Position numbers and translations under genes: made by a program. Of a stretch of DNA of 64,000 nucleotides, positions 35,395 to 44,030 are shown in pieces; the first letter of the stretch is position 1, and the number at the start of each line of letters is the position of its first letter. This stretch comes from Mesorhizobium sp. NZP2077 (GTDB taxonomy: Bacteria; Pseudomonadota; Alphaproteobacteria; Rhizobiales; Rhizobiaceae). Location of the stretch: positions 2,548,001-2,612,000 of the forward strand of contig NZ_CP051293.1 of NCBI RefSeq assembly GCF_013170805.1, given 5' to 3'. Below the pieces are notes generated by a model. It ran no database searches. It was not told the DNA's origin and saw only the letters and a program-made list of their open reading frames with translations.

Positions 35395-36885
35395 ATGAGC
35401 TTCTTCGTCAATGCCCTAGGCGTTCCTCTTCCCTATAGCGGCGCTTCCACCCATTGGTACTCAGCGGCAGGGTCCGGGCCGGACTTGTACGGCAGCTCCG
35501 GAAACGACTCGTTCTACGGAGCATCCGGCGTCACCATGCATGGTGGCGCAGGCGATGACATCTATTACCTCTATGCGGCGAGCAACAAGGTGGCCGAGGC
35601 CGCTGGGGCGGGCATCGACACGATCAGCACATGGATGAGCTACAAGCTCCCCGACAATGTCGAGAACCTCGTCGTCACAAACGCCAACAACTATGCTTTC
35701 GGAAACGGGTTGGACAACATCATCACCGCCCAGGCCGGGCACCAGACGCTGGACGGCGGCGCGGGAAACGATGTGCTGATCGACGGCGGCGGCGGTTACG
35801 ACACTTTCATCGTCTCGAAAGGCAATGGAAGCGATCTGATAGCGAATTTCGCCGCCACTGACACCGTCCGCCTGAATGGCTATGGGTTCACGTCGTTCGA
35901 CGCCATCCACTCAAACATGATCCAGGCGGGATCGAACGTGCTGTTGAACCTCGGATCCAGCGAGATCCTCGAGTTCAAGGACACGACCATCGACAAGTTC
36001 CAGCCCAGCCAGTTCGAATTGCCGATCGACAAGTCCGCAATGAGCCTGTCCTTCAGCGACGATTTCAACACGCTGAATCTTCACAACAGCCAGGGCGGCA
36101 CGTGGGATACCAACTTCTCGTGGGGAGCGCCGAATGGCAGCACCTTGACCAGCAACAACGAGCTGCAATGGTATATCGACGCCAATTACGCACCGACGAG
36201 TTCCGTCCACCCGTTCAGCGTGAACAACGGCGTGCTCACCATCACCGCGGCGCAGGCGCCGGCGGACATCAAGCCGCTGATCAACAATTACGAATACACC
36301 TCAGGCATCCTGACGACCCACGACACCTTCTCGCAGACCTATGGCTATTTCGAAATACGGGCCGACCTGCCAGAGCACGCCGGCGCCTGGCCGGCCTTCT
36401 GGCTGCTTCCGGAAGACGGTTCGTGGCCGCCGGAGCTCGATGTCGTGGAGACGATCGGCCAAGCCCCGAACTCGTTGATCATGACTGCGCACTCGAATGA
36501 GACCGGAACGCACACCAAGGTCACGTCGACAGTGAGTGTCTCGGACCCCGACGGTTTCCACACCTATGGCCTGCTCTGGACGCCGGACAAGCTTGTCTGG
36601 ACCTATGACGGTGTGCAGGTCGCAGCAGCGGCGACGCCGTCCGACATGAACAAGCCCATGTACATGCTGGTCGATCTCGCGGTCGGCGGCCTGGCCGGCA
36701 CCCCTCCGGATCATTTGGCCACGCCGGCCGAGATGAAGATCGACTACGTCCGCGCCTATACGCTGGACAGCGCTCCGGCAAACGCGCTGAACATCGCCAG
36801 CAGCAGCACTACAGCCAGCACTGGCACGCACAGTATCGCCAACAGCATGCTGCATGGCGGTTCAGAATTCGGGGGCCACGCGTAA
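35395..36885 (+). CDS. RTX-type family 16 glycoside hydrolase (ExsH-like endo-glycanase)
   Basis: 496 residues from ATG at 35395. The N-terminal ~210 residues hold calcium-binding RTX repeats (DLYGSSGNDSFYG, MHGGAGDDIYYL, TLDGGAGNDVLIDGGGGYD). The GH16 domain follows from about 215: YGYFEIRADLPEHAG, then the active-site motif ELDVVE at 347-352 with nucleophile and acid/base Glu, and LLWTPDKLVWTYDG. No Sec signal. Succinoglycan-type ExsH/ExoK enzymes cleave beta-glucan backbones of exopolysaccharide. The type I exporter genes directly downstream are the obvious secretion route. Confidence 0.9.
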   Translation: MSFFVNALGVPLPYSGASTHWYSAAGSGPDLYGSSGNDSFYGASGVTMHGGAGDDIYYLYAASNKVAEAAGAGIDTISTWMSYKLPDNVENLVVTNANNYAFGNGLDNIITAQAGHQTLDGGAGNDVLIDGGGGYDTFIVSKGNGSDLIANFAATDTVRLNGYGFTSFDAIHSNMIQAGSNVLLNLGSSEILEFKDTTIDKFQPSQFELPIDKSAMSLSFSDDFNTLNLHNSQGGTWDTNFSWGAPNGSTLTSNNELQWYIDANYAPTSSVHPFSVNNGVLTITAAQAPADIKPLINNYEYTSGILTTHDTFSQTYGYFEIRADLPEHAGAWPAFWLLPEDGSWPPELDVVETIGQAPNSLIMTAHSNETGTHTKVTSTVSVSDPDGFHTYGLLWTPDKLVWTYDGVQVAAAATPSDMNKPMYMLVDLAVGGLAGTPPDHLATPAEMKIDYVRAYTLDSAPANALNIASSSTTASTGTHSIANSMLHGGSEFGGHA

Positions 36886-36920
36886 GGTCTCGGGATTATG
36901 CAGCGTCGGGGAATGCGGAA

Positions 36921-38675
36921 ATGACTGGACCATCCGGCCTGCGTCCGGTCTTCATGCGCGCCATCGCCGATGTCGGCGTCTTCTCGCTGTTGATCAACAT
37001 CCTGCTGTTGGTGATCCCGCTCTACCTGCTGCAGGTCTATGACCGCGTGCTGCCGTCCTCCAGCGTCGAGACGCTTGTCTATCTTTCGGCCATTGCGGTT
37101 TTCGCGCTCGCTTTCCTCGGGCTGCTGGACGCGATCCGCGCCATTTACACGCAGCGCGTCGCGGCGACCCTCGACCGGAAGCTGGGTGCCGGCACATTCG
37201 CAGTTTCGCTTGGCGCAAAATATGCCGGCGGCCTGTCGCCGCTGCGCGACCTCGCCTCGGTCTGCGCCTTCATCAGGTCGCGCGGCGTGGCGGTGTTGTT
37301 CGATCTGCCCTTCGCCCCTGTCTTTCTCGCCCTGCTGTATCTGATCCATCCGGTGCTGTTTTGGGTGACGGTCGCCGGCGCGGCGCTTCTGCTTTTCCTG
37401 GTCGTGGCCAACCAGCTTGCCATCGGCAAGAACGACGCCTTGTCCGCGGAGCGTTCGGCTTTGGCCAGCCAGGCTGAACAGGCCTTTGCCCGCAACGCCG
37501 AGACGCTGCGCGCCATGGGCATGGTGGAGAACGCCGCGCAGGTCTGGGGACGGCACGTCGCGGCAGCGCTCACCTTCCATGACCGTTCCTCGAGTGCCAA
37601 TGCAATCTTCAGCGGTGCGTCGCGGGCGCTGCGCATGATGCTGCAACTGGCGATCCTCGGCGCCGGCGCATGGCTGGTGCTCGAAGGGCAGATGACGGCA
37701 GGCATGATCTTCGCCTCCTCGCTGGTGTCGTCGCGCGCGCTGCAGCCGCTCGACCAGCTGATCGGCGCCTGGCGGCAGATTGCCGACGCCCGGAGAGCGT
37801 GGAGCCGGCTTGAGACGGCGCTTGCGGCGCGTCCGCTTGAAGCGCGGAAACTGATCCTGCCCGATCCGACTGGCGCGATTTCCATGCAGGACGTTTTCTT
37901 CATGGCGCCGAATGCCCAGCCCGGCACCGAACCCATCCTCAAGCGACTGAACTTCCAAATTGGCGCCGGCGAAGCGTTGGCCATCGTTGGCCCAAGCGGC
38001 GCCGGCAAATCGACGCTGGCGCGGTTGCTTGTGGGCGCTGCCCGGCCGACCGGCGGCGCGGTGAGGATCGACGGCGCCGACCTCAGGACCTGGGACGAAA
38101 GCCAGCTCGGAAAGCATATCGGCTACCTCGCGCAGGAGGTGGAACTCTTTCCGGGATCGATCGCGCAAAACATCGCCCGCTTCAACCCCGATGCAGACGA
38201 CGCCTCGATCATCGAAGCAGCAAGGCGGGCCGAGGCGCATGACCTGATCCTGGCCCAGCGGGACGGCTACCAGACATTGATAGGTCCGTCGGGCAGAAAT
38301 TTGTCGGGCGGCGAGCGCCAGAGGATCGGGCTGGCGCGCGCCTTCTATGGCGCTCCCAAGATTCTCGTCCTGGATGAGCCCAACGCCCATCTCGATGGCG
38401 CGGGCGAAGCAGCGCTCGAAGCGGTGCTTGCCGCCGTGAAAGCGGCCGGCGTCACGACAATCGTCATCACGCACCGCCCTTCGATTGCCGCTTCCTGTGA
38501 CCGCGTGATGCTTTTGCGCGGCGGCGTGATCGAAGCCTTCGGCCCCAGCGGTGAGGTGTTGCGGCAGTCTGCGGCCAGAACGGGCGCCGGCAAGGGCATT
38601 CCCCGGCAGAATCCGGTGGTGACAGGGTCGTTCGCCGCGACGCTTCGCACGCACAACACCCGCTTCGGATCATAG
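36921..38675 (+). CDS. Type I secretion ABC transporter, permease/ATPase (PrsD-like)
   Basis: 584 residues. N-terminal six-helix membrane domain (VFSLLINILLLVIPLYLLQVYDR onward), without a C39 peptidase domain. The ATPase has Walker A GPSGAGKST near 356, Q-loop YLAQEVELFPGS, signature LSGGERQR near 460, Walker B ILVLDEPNAHLD near 480 and switch His in ITHR. Energises one-step export of RTX proteins. It lies 35 bp after the glycanase and three bases before the adaptor gene, so all three are likely one operon. Confidence 0.92.
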   Translation: MTGPSGLRPVFMRAIADVGVFSLLINILLLVIPLYLLQVYDRVLPSSSVETLVYLSAIAVFALAFLGLLDAIRAIYTQRVAATLDRKLGAGTFAVSLGAKYAGGLSPLRDLASVCAFIRSRGVAVLFDLPFAPVFLALLYLIHPVLFWVTVAGAALLLFLVVANQLAIGKNDALSAERSALASQAEQAFARNAETLRAMGMVENAAQVWGRHVAAALTFHDRSSSANAIFSGASRALRMMLQLAILGAGAWLVLEGQMTAGMIFASSLVSSRALQPLDQLIGAWRQIADARRAWSRLETALAARPLEARKLILPDPTGAISMQDVFFMAPNAQPGTEPILKRLNFQIGAGEALAIVGPSGAGKSTLARLLVGAARPTGGAVRIDGADLRTWDESQLGKHIGYLAQEVELFPGSIAQNIARFNPDADDASIIEAARRAEAHDLILAQRDGYQTLIGPSGRNLSGGERQRIGLARAFYGAPKILVLDEPNAHLDGAGEAALEAVLAAVKAAGVTTIVITHRPSIAASCDRVMLLRGGVIEAFGPSGEVLRQSAARTGAGKGIPRQNPVVTGSFAATLRTHNTRFGS

Positions 38676-38678
38676 ACC

Positions 38679-39998
38679 ATGGCAGTCCAGAGCCTCGCTT
38701 GGGAAGGCAGTCCGCGCACCGACATAAGGCGTGTGGCATCCGCCGGATACGCGGCAATAGCGCTGTTGGTGGGTTGCTTTGGCTATTGGTCCGTCAGCGC
38801 GCCCTTGTCGGGTGCGGTGATCACGCAAGGGACGATCTCGGCGACCGGCGGAAACATCCTGATCCAGCATCCCGAGGGCGGGATCGTCCAGGAATTGCTG
38901 GTGCACGAAGGCGATCGCGTGCAACAGGCCCAGGATTTGATCGTGCTGGATCCAACAGCCGCGCGGGCAGAGCTCAACCGGTTGACGAGACAGTCGATCG
39001 CGCTCAGGGCGAGCGCGGCGCGGCTGGAGGCGGAACGTGACGGATTGGACCGGCTGGCGCCAATCCCCGAAGCGGCGCCGGCGCCGTTCCAGCACGATTT
39101 CGAGACGCTGGTTCGAGAACAGCAGAAGGAATTCGATGCGAGGCTCGCCCGGTTTCGATCGGAACAATCGATCCTCGTCCAACGGGTTGCCATGCATCGC
39201 CAGTCTGTCGTGGGATTGCAGGCCCAGAAACAGGCCATTCAGCAACAGGCCGAAGTGGTGAAGAAGGAACTCGGCATCAAGACCAGCCTGCTGGACAAGG
39301 GCCTCACCAATCGTACCGAATACTCCCAGCTTTTGCGCAGCGAAGCGGATCTCGTCGGGCAGGCCGGGGCGATGGAGGCCAATCTTGCAGCGGCCAACAC
39401 CCAGATCGTCGAGGCCCAGGAGCAGACCGAGCACCTCACCACGCAGCGCGTGGAGGAGGCTCTAACCAAGTTGGACGAGGTTCGCGCCAACCTGGCCGAC
39501 ATCGAGGAACAGATCAGGGCGTCGGAGGCGGTGCTGCGGCGAACGACGATCAAGGCGCCGGCGGCGGGCATAGTCGTCTCGTCGACCTACAATTCCAAGG
39601 GTAGCGTGATTGCCCCCGGCGAAAAGATCATGGAGATCCTGCCCACGGCATCGGGCCTGATCGTCGATGCAAGGCTGCGGCCAAAAGACATCGATCAGGT
39701 CCGTGTCGGCCAGCCAGCGAAACTGCGATTGTCCGCCTTGAACATGCGGCTAACCCCTGAGGTTTCAGCCACCGTGACACAAATTTCCGCGGACCGGCTC
39801 ATCGACCAGGCCACGCATGAGCCCTATTTCCGCGCCAGGCTCAGGATTGCCGCCGAGTTGCCGTCCGGCGTGAAGCTTGAGCAGCTTTATCCCGGAACGC
39901 CTGTCGAGGCGTTCATCAACACTGGCGACCGGACATTCTTCGAGTATCTGGCACGGCCGATGCTCGATTCCTTCGCTCGCGCCTTCACGGAGCGGTAG
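38679..39998 (+). CDS. Type I secretion membrane-fusion protein (PrsE/HlyD-like)
   Basis: 439 residues. One N-terminal membrane helix (GYAAIALLVGCFGYWSV), a lipoyl-type half-domain (GGNILIQHPEGGIVQELLV), long coiled coil about residues 90-300 rich in Q, E and A, then TTIKAPAAGIVVSSTYNSKG and the HlyD C-terminal beta domain. Bridges the ABC protein to an outer-membrane channel of the TolC type, which is not encoded here and would have to be supplied from elsewhere in the genome. Confidence 0.92.
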   Translation: MAVQSLAWEGSPRTDIRRVASAGYAAIALLVGCFGYWSVSAPLSGAVITQGTISATGGNILIQHPEGGIVQELLVHEGDRVQQAQDLIVLDPTAARAELNRLTRQSIALRASAARLEAERDGLDRLAPIPEAAPAPFQHDFETLVREQQKEFDARLARFRSEQSILVQRVAMHRQSVVGLQAQKQAIQQQAEVVKKELGIKTSLLDKGLTNRTEYSQLLRSEADLVGQAGAMEANLAAANTQIVEAQEQTEHLTTQRVEEALTKLDEVRANLADIEEQIRASEAVLRRTTIKAPAAGIVVSSTYNSKGSVIAPGEKIMEILPTASGLIVDARLRPKDIDQVRVGQPAKLRLSALNMRLTPEVSATVTQISADRLIDQATHEPYFRARLRIAAELPSGVKLEQLYPGTPVEAFINTGDRTFFEYLARPMLDSFARAFTER

Positions 39999-40016
39999 AT
40001 ATTGGGGATCGAGCGG

Positions 40017-41327
40017 TCAGCGCACCGCTTCGCGTTGGCTACCGGGCAGGCGGGTGGCGATCAGCTTGTCGATGCGGCGGCCGTCGAGGTCGACCACCTC
40101 GAAGCGCCAGCCTTGCGCGTCGACGCATTCGCCGGTCGCCGGCAGATGGTGCATGTGCGCCAGGACATAGCCGGCGACGGTCTCGTAGTCGCGGTTTTCG
40201 GGCAGGTCGATGCCCAGGATATCGGCCATCTCGTCGGCTTGCATATAGCCGGCGAGCAGCCATGAGCCGTCTTCGCGCTTGACGGCGTTTTCCTCGTCGC
40301 CGGCATCGAGGTCGGCGCGAAACACGCCGGTGATGGCTTCGAGAATGTCGGCGGGCGTGACGATGCCTTCGAAATGGCCGTATTCGTCATGCACCAGCGC
40401 CATCGGCACGTCGGATTCCTTGAGTTTTTGCAGCACATCGAGCGCGTCGGCCTGGTCGTAGACGATGGGCGCGGCGCGCACATGCTTGCGCGGGTCGAGC
40501 GTGCGGCCGGCAAGGATCGCGGCCAGCACGTCGCGCGTCTGGACGACGCCGACCATGACGTCGACGCCGCCGTCGCCGGCCGGCAGCCGCGAATGCTGGG
40601 TTTCCATCAGGAGCTTGCGGATCGTCGTGTCGTCGGACTGCAGATTGATCCAGTCGACCTCGGTGCGCGGCGTCATTACCGCGCGCACGGCGCGGTCGCC
40701 AAGCCGCATGACGCCGGCGATCATGCGCCGCTCGTCGGATTCGATGGTGCCGTGATGCTCGGCCTCGGCGACCAGCATCTTGATCTCCTCGTCGGTGACC
40801 TTCTCGTCGCTTTCGCCGCGCTGGCCAAGCAGCCACAATATGGCGCGGCCGGAGATGTCGAGCAGGAACACCAGGGGCGCCGAGATGGTGGCGAGGATGG
40901 TCATCGCCGGAGCGGCGCGCGCGGCAACGCGCTCGGGGTCGCGCAGCGCAATCTGCTTGGGCACCAATTCGCCGACGATCAGCGAGAAATAGGTGATGAC
41001 GGCAACGACAATGCCGACGCCGAGCGGGTCGGCGACGCTTTCGCGCATGCCGGTCGAGGCCAGGTACACCGACAGCCGGTCACCCAGCGTGGCGCCGGAG
41101 AAGGCGCCGGAAAGCACGCCGACCAGCGTGATGCCGATCTGCACCGAGGACAGGAACTTGCCGGGATCCGAGCCAAGATCCAGCGCACGGCCGGCGCCGT
41201 TGACGCCGCGGTCGATCATTGCCTTGAGCCGTGCCGGCCGCGATGAAACGATGGCGAGTTCGGACATCGACAACAGGCCGTTCACGCAGATGAGGACGAC
41301 CACAATAGCAATTTCAACGTATAGCAT
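40017..41327 (-). CDS. CNNM/CorC-type transporter-associated protein (hemolysin family)
   Basis: 436 residues from ATG at 41327. DUF21 membrane domain, residues 1-190 (VVVLICVNGLLSMSELAIVS; VGVLSGAFSGATLGDRL; SLIVGELVPKQIALRDPE), paired CBS domains about 205-330 (VMTPRTEVDWINLQ; DVPMALVHDEYGHFEGIV) and C-terminal CorC_HlyC domain. Family members are implicated in magnesium or cobalt efflux; the hemolysin label is historical. Its last 37 codons have a diverged duplicate at 35059-35169. Confidence 0.92.
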   Translation of the reverse strand: MLYVEIAIVVVLICVNGLLSMSELAIVSSRPARLKAMIDRGVNGAGRALDLGSDPGKFLSSVQIGITLVGVLSGAFSGATLGDRLSVYLASTGMRESVADPLGVGIVVAVITYFSLIVGELVPKQIALRDPERVAARAAPAMTILATISAPLVFLLDISGRAILWLLGQRGESDEKVTDEEIKMLVAEAEHHGTIESDERRMIAGVMRLGDRAVRAVMTPRTEVDWINLQSDDTTIRKLLMETQHSRLPAGDGGVDVMVGVVQTRDVLAAILAGRTLDPRKHVRAAPIVYDQADALDVLQKLKESDVPMALVHDEYGHFEGIVTPADILEAITGVFRADLDAGDEENAVKREDGSWLLAGYMQADEMADILGIDLPENRDYETVAGYVLAHMHHLPATGECVDAQGWRFEVVDLDGRRIDKLIATRLPGSQREAVR

Positions 41328-41489
41328 GAGGGCTCAATAGCATTGCGGCGGGCCGATCGAAAATAGTCCGCCAGCATTTTTGGAAAATGACAGTGCTGGC
41401 TGATGACGCGACACGGCCATGCGGCATCGCACAGACGATGCCTTTTTCGACCGTTTGCGACCACGGCCTTGTCGCAAGGCCCATTTCAT

Positions 41490-42197
41490 TCACTGGAACT
41501 GCCTCAGCACGCCGATGATCGCCTTGCCGTCGGTGAAATAGGGGTCGCCTCCGCCATTGCGGCCGGTCTTGGTGGCGCCGATGCCCCCCATGTCGCTGGT
41601 CGATGCCAGCAGGCCGGCTGCGCTCAGGTCACCAATCAGGAAGTCACGTTCGGCATCGATATCGGGGCCGATGTGATGGGTGATCGCGCCGGTGTCGTGG
41701 CTCAGCCCGACGCCGCGATCGAAGCTGGCGGCGCCCAGCCAGAGCGGGCGGCCGTCGTCGCCGACCGTATCTGTCTGCCAGAAGCGGACGTGGTGGCGCC
41801 GGTCGGCACTGTCGCCGACCGGCTTTTCGAAAGCGAGATCCTGGGGGCGACCGTCGAACAGCAGGCGGCTCATCGGAGCATCGGGATAGGGGCGGGAAAA
41901 CAGGACACTTTCGCCGATATCGATGGCGGTTCTCAGGGTGACCGCGTCGGCGGTGTCCCAACCGGCGACGGCGAAGGCATGGACCACCTCCTTCTCAGTG
42001 CCGACAAGGCCGATATTGATCGGGTCGCCCGGAATGCCTTGCGGGGTGTGCGTCACCATTTCGAAGCGCCGGTCGCGAAAGCCACGCTCCCTGAATGTCC
42101 AGAATTCCGGCGCGGCGACATAGGCAAGCGTCAGGTAGGCTGCCAGCAAGGCCGCCACCCAGATCGTAATGCGTCGCCGGAAGCTTCTTTGGCTCAT
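41490..42197 (-). CDS. LssY C-terminal domain protein
   Basis: 235 residues from ATG at 42197. One N-terminal membrane helix (ITIWVAALLAAYLTLAYVA), then an LssY_C-like domain: INIGLVGTEKEVVHAFAVAGW near residue 60, RPQDLAFEK, HHVRFWQTD and HHIGPDIDAERDFLIGDL. LssY_C occurs in PAP2-linked envelope proteins; function not established. No good Shine-Dalgarno, so the start is tentative. Divergent from chaC. Confidence 0.7.
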   Translation of the reverse strand: MSQRSFRRRITIWVAALLAAYLTLAYVAAPEFWTFRERGFRDRRFEMVTHTPQGIPGDPINIGLVGTEKEVVHAFAVAGWDTADAVTLRTAIDIGESVLFSRPYPDAPMSRLLFDGRPQDLAFEKPVGDSADRRHHVRFWQTDTVGDDGRPLWLGAASFDRGVGLSHDTGAITHHIGPDIDAERDFLIGDLSAAGLLASTSDMGGIGATKTGRNGGGDPYFTDGKAIIGVLRQFQ

Positions 42198-42309
42198 GAA
42201 GGAGGCTCGATCCGTGCGGTATTCTGTTGCCTGACGGTCCTTGGAAATCAATGGCCAGCGAGGAGCAGCCGGTCTATCGTCAGCTATCATTCTTTTCGTG
42301 GGGGCTGGA

Positions 42310-43020
42310 ATGAGGCGGAAGCCGACGGGCCGGCGATCGATGGCGTTGACAGCCGATCTTGTCGCCAGGGTGGAGCGCATCGAACCGGATCCCGGGCCTG
42401 AGCCTGGAACAACCGAGCACACCGACGCGCAGTTCGATGAGTTGGTCGATCGACTGTTTGCCGAATACCGGCCCGAAACGCTTTGGGTCTTTGCCTACGG
42501 TTCGTTGATCTGGAATCCCGAATTCGTTCCTGTCGAGCAGCGCCCGGCGACGGCGCCTGGATGGCACCGCTCGTTCTGCCTGAAGTTGACACGCTGGCGC
42601 GGCACCCGCCAATTGCCGGCCCTGATGCTGGCTCTCGACCGTGGTGGCAGTTGCAACGGCATCGTTTACCGGCTGCCCATGGAAGACCATTTCGGGCAAC
42701 TCGGCCAGTTGATGCGCCGCGAGATCGATGCCAACCCGCCAACCAATGTGCCCTGCTGGATCAAGGTCAAGACCAAGGAGGGACCGCTGCGCGCCCTGGC
42801 TTTCGTCGCCGCGCCGGATGGCAAGGCCTATGCCGGACGGTTGCCGTTGGAGCAGGTTGCGGACACGCTGGCGCGAGCGGCCGGACACTGGGGCTCGTCG
42901 GCGCAGTATCTGTTCCGGACGGTCAGCAAGCTGGAGGAAAGCGGTATTCGCGACAAGAATCTCTGGCGCATCCAGGATCTGGTGGCTCGGCAAATCATTG
43001 CGTCCACCGGTGACGACTGA
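42310..43020 (+). CDS. Gamma-glutamylcyclotransferase (ChaC-like)
   Basis: 236 residues from ATG at 42310, GGGGGCTGGA in front. ChaC fold: WVFAYGSLIWNPEF near residue 60 is the substrate-loop signature, followed by FCLKLTRWRGT and GIVYRLP. The Glu in LMRREID near 140 is the likely catalytic residue. ChaC enzymes cleave glutathione to 5-oxoproline and Cys-Gly in the cytosol. Stand-alone gene. Confidence 0.9.
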   Translation: MRRKPTGRRSMALTADLVARVERIEPDPGPEPGTTEHTDAQFDELVDRLFAEYRPETLWVFAYGSLIWNPEFVPVEQRPATAPGWHRSFCLKLTRWRGTRQLPALMLALDRGGSCNGIVYRLPMEDHFGQLGQLMRREIDANPPTNVPCWIKVKTKEGPLRALAFVAAPDGKAYAGRLPLEQVADTLARAAGHWGSSAQYLFRTVSKLEESGIRDKNLWRIQDLVARQIIASTGDD

Positions 43021-43026
43021 TCTTTT

Positions 43027-43833
43027 TTACCGGCAGGCGCGATAGCCGTTCTTGCGGTTCTTGATGTCGAAATGGAAATGGTTGCGGTGGTCGTAATTAT
43101 AGCCGGGGCCGAGCACGGTGGTGAAATACTGGCAGCCGTCGGCGCGCACATTGTTGAGGAAGCCGCGCGTGCGGAAGGCGAACAGGCCAGGCTTGCGCAC
43201 GTCGATGTCGTCGCCATTGTTGAGTTCGATGCTCATGACGTCCAGCGCGTTGCCCTTGCCGTGCTCGGACAGAACACCTTCCCCAGCAATGTTGCGGCAG
43301 GAATAGCTGGAGCCCTGGTGGATGGTCCTGACGCCGGAGAAATAGCGCCAGCGGGCGGAAGGAACGAGTTCGTTCCTCGTCCAGGCGGCGAAGGTGGCGG
43401 CCATGTCGCAGGTCAGCGTCGCGGCGGGCTTCATCTGGATGCTGCCGATGGCTGTGACTTTTACCGGATAGTCGATGCCGCACTGGCCTTCATGGATCGG
43501 CGCCAGGTCGGTATAGGCGACATCGAGGCGCTTCAGCTGCTGGCGGCAATCGGTTTCGCTGGCCGGCATTTGTTCGACCGGCGACATCGGTTCATCCATG
43601 CGCGGATAAGCGGCCTGCGTCATGTAGGGATTGGACGGAACAAGTCTCTGCATACCCGTATATTGCGGCACGGCAGCCGTCTGCGTGCCGACATCGACGG
43701 CCGGCTGCAACGACAGCACACTGCCGGTGTTGCAAGCCGAAACCGCCGCGAGGGTCAGGCCGGCGGCCAACAGCATCACCGGTTTCGATTGGCGCGCGGT
43801 GGCGAAAAACACGGCGCGAAATTTGCCGGCCAT
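43027..43833 (-). CDS. Extensin-family protein, short paralogue
   Basis: 268 residues from ATG at 43833. A lipoprotein-like signal (LLAAGLTLAAVSACNTG) precedes a short linker and the extensin-like C-terminal domain: CGIDYPVKVTAIGS, CDMAATFAAW, SYSCRN, LSEHGKGNALDVMSIEL and YDHRNHFHFDIKNRK. The SEHGKGNALD and HFHFD elements resemble metal sites of DD-peptidase-like folds, so a role on peptidoglycan is possible. A longer paralogue lies just upstream. Confidence 0.85.
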   Translation of the reverse strand: MAGKFRAVFFATARQSKPVMLLAAGLTLAAVSACNTGSVLSLQPAVDVGTQTAAVPQYTGMQRLVPSNPYMTQAAYPRMDEPMSPVEQMPASETDCRQQLKRLDVAYTDLAPIHEGQCGIDYPVKVTAIGSIQMKPAATLTCDMAATFAAWTRNELVPSARWRYFSGVRTIHQGSSYSCRNIAGEGVLSEHGKGNALDVMSIELNNGDDIDVRKPGLFAFRTRGFLNNVRADGCQYFTTVLGPGYNYDHRNHFHFDIKNRKNGYRACR

Positions 43834-43846
43834 TTGCGGAATCCTA

Positions 43847-43877
43847 GTTCGAACCTGATCCGTGATCAGGTTCGAAC
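43847..43877. repeat. Perfect 31-bp palindrome
   Basis: GTTCGAACCTGATC-CGT-GATCAGGTTCGAAC, 14-base perfect arms, followed on the plus strand by TTTTG. It sits 14 bp before the start of the short extensin gene. Could act as an operator or a terminator for plus-strand transcripts. Confidence 0.75.
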
Positions 43878-43886
43878 TTTTGCCTG

Positions 43887-43933
43887 ACCATGATCTTTTC
43901 CGAAAACCGGTTCCCGCTTTTCGGGATCATGGT
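43887..43933. repeat. Dispersed rhizobial palindrome, copy 2
   Basis: 47-bp palindrome: ACCATGATCTTTTCCGAAAA on the left and TTTTCGGGATCATGGT on the right around CCGGTTCCCGC. Same family as 28923-28965. Confidence 0.85.
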
Positions 43934-44030
43934 TCGGATATCCGGCATTTTAACGATCAAGGGTAAAGGAAAGCTCAGCGTCCGCGTTCATGCCTGCGGC
44001 GGAAATGCGGCATGCGGCTTTGCAGTGTGC

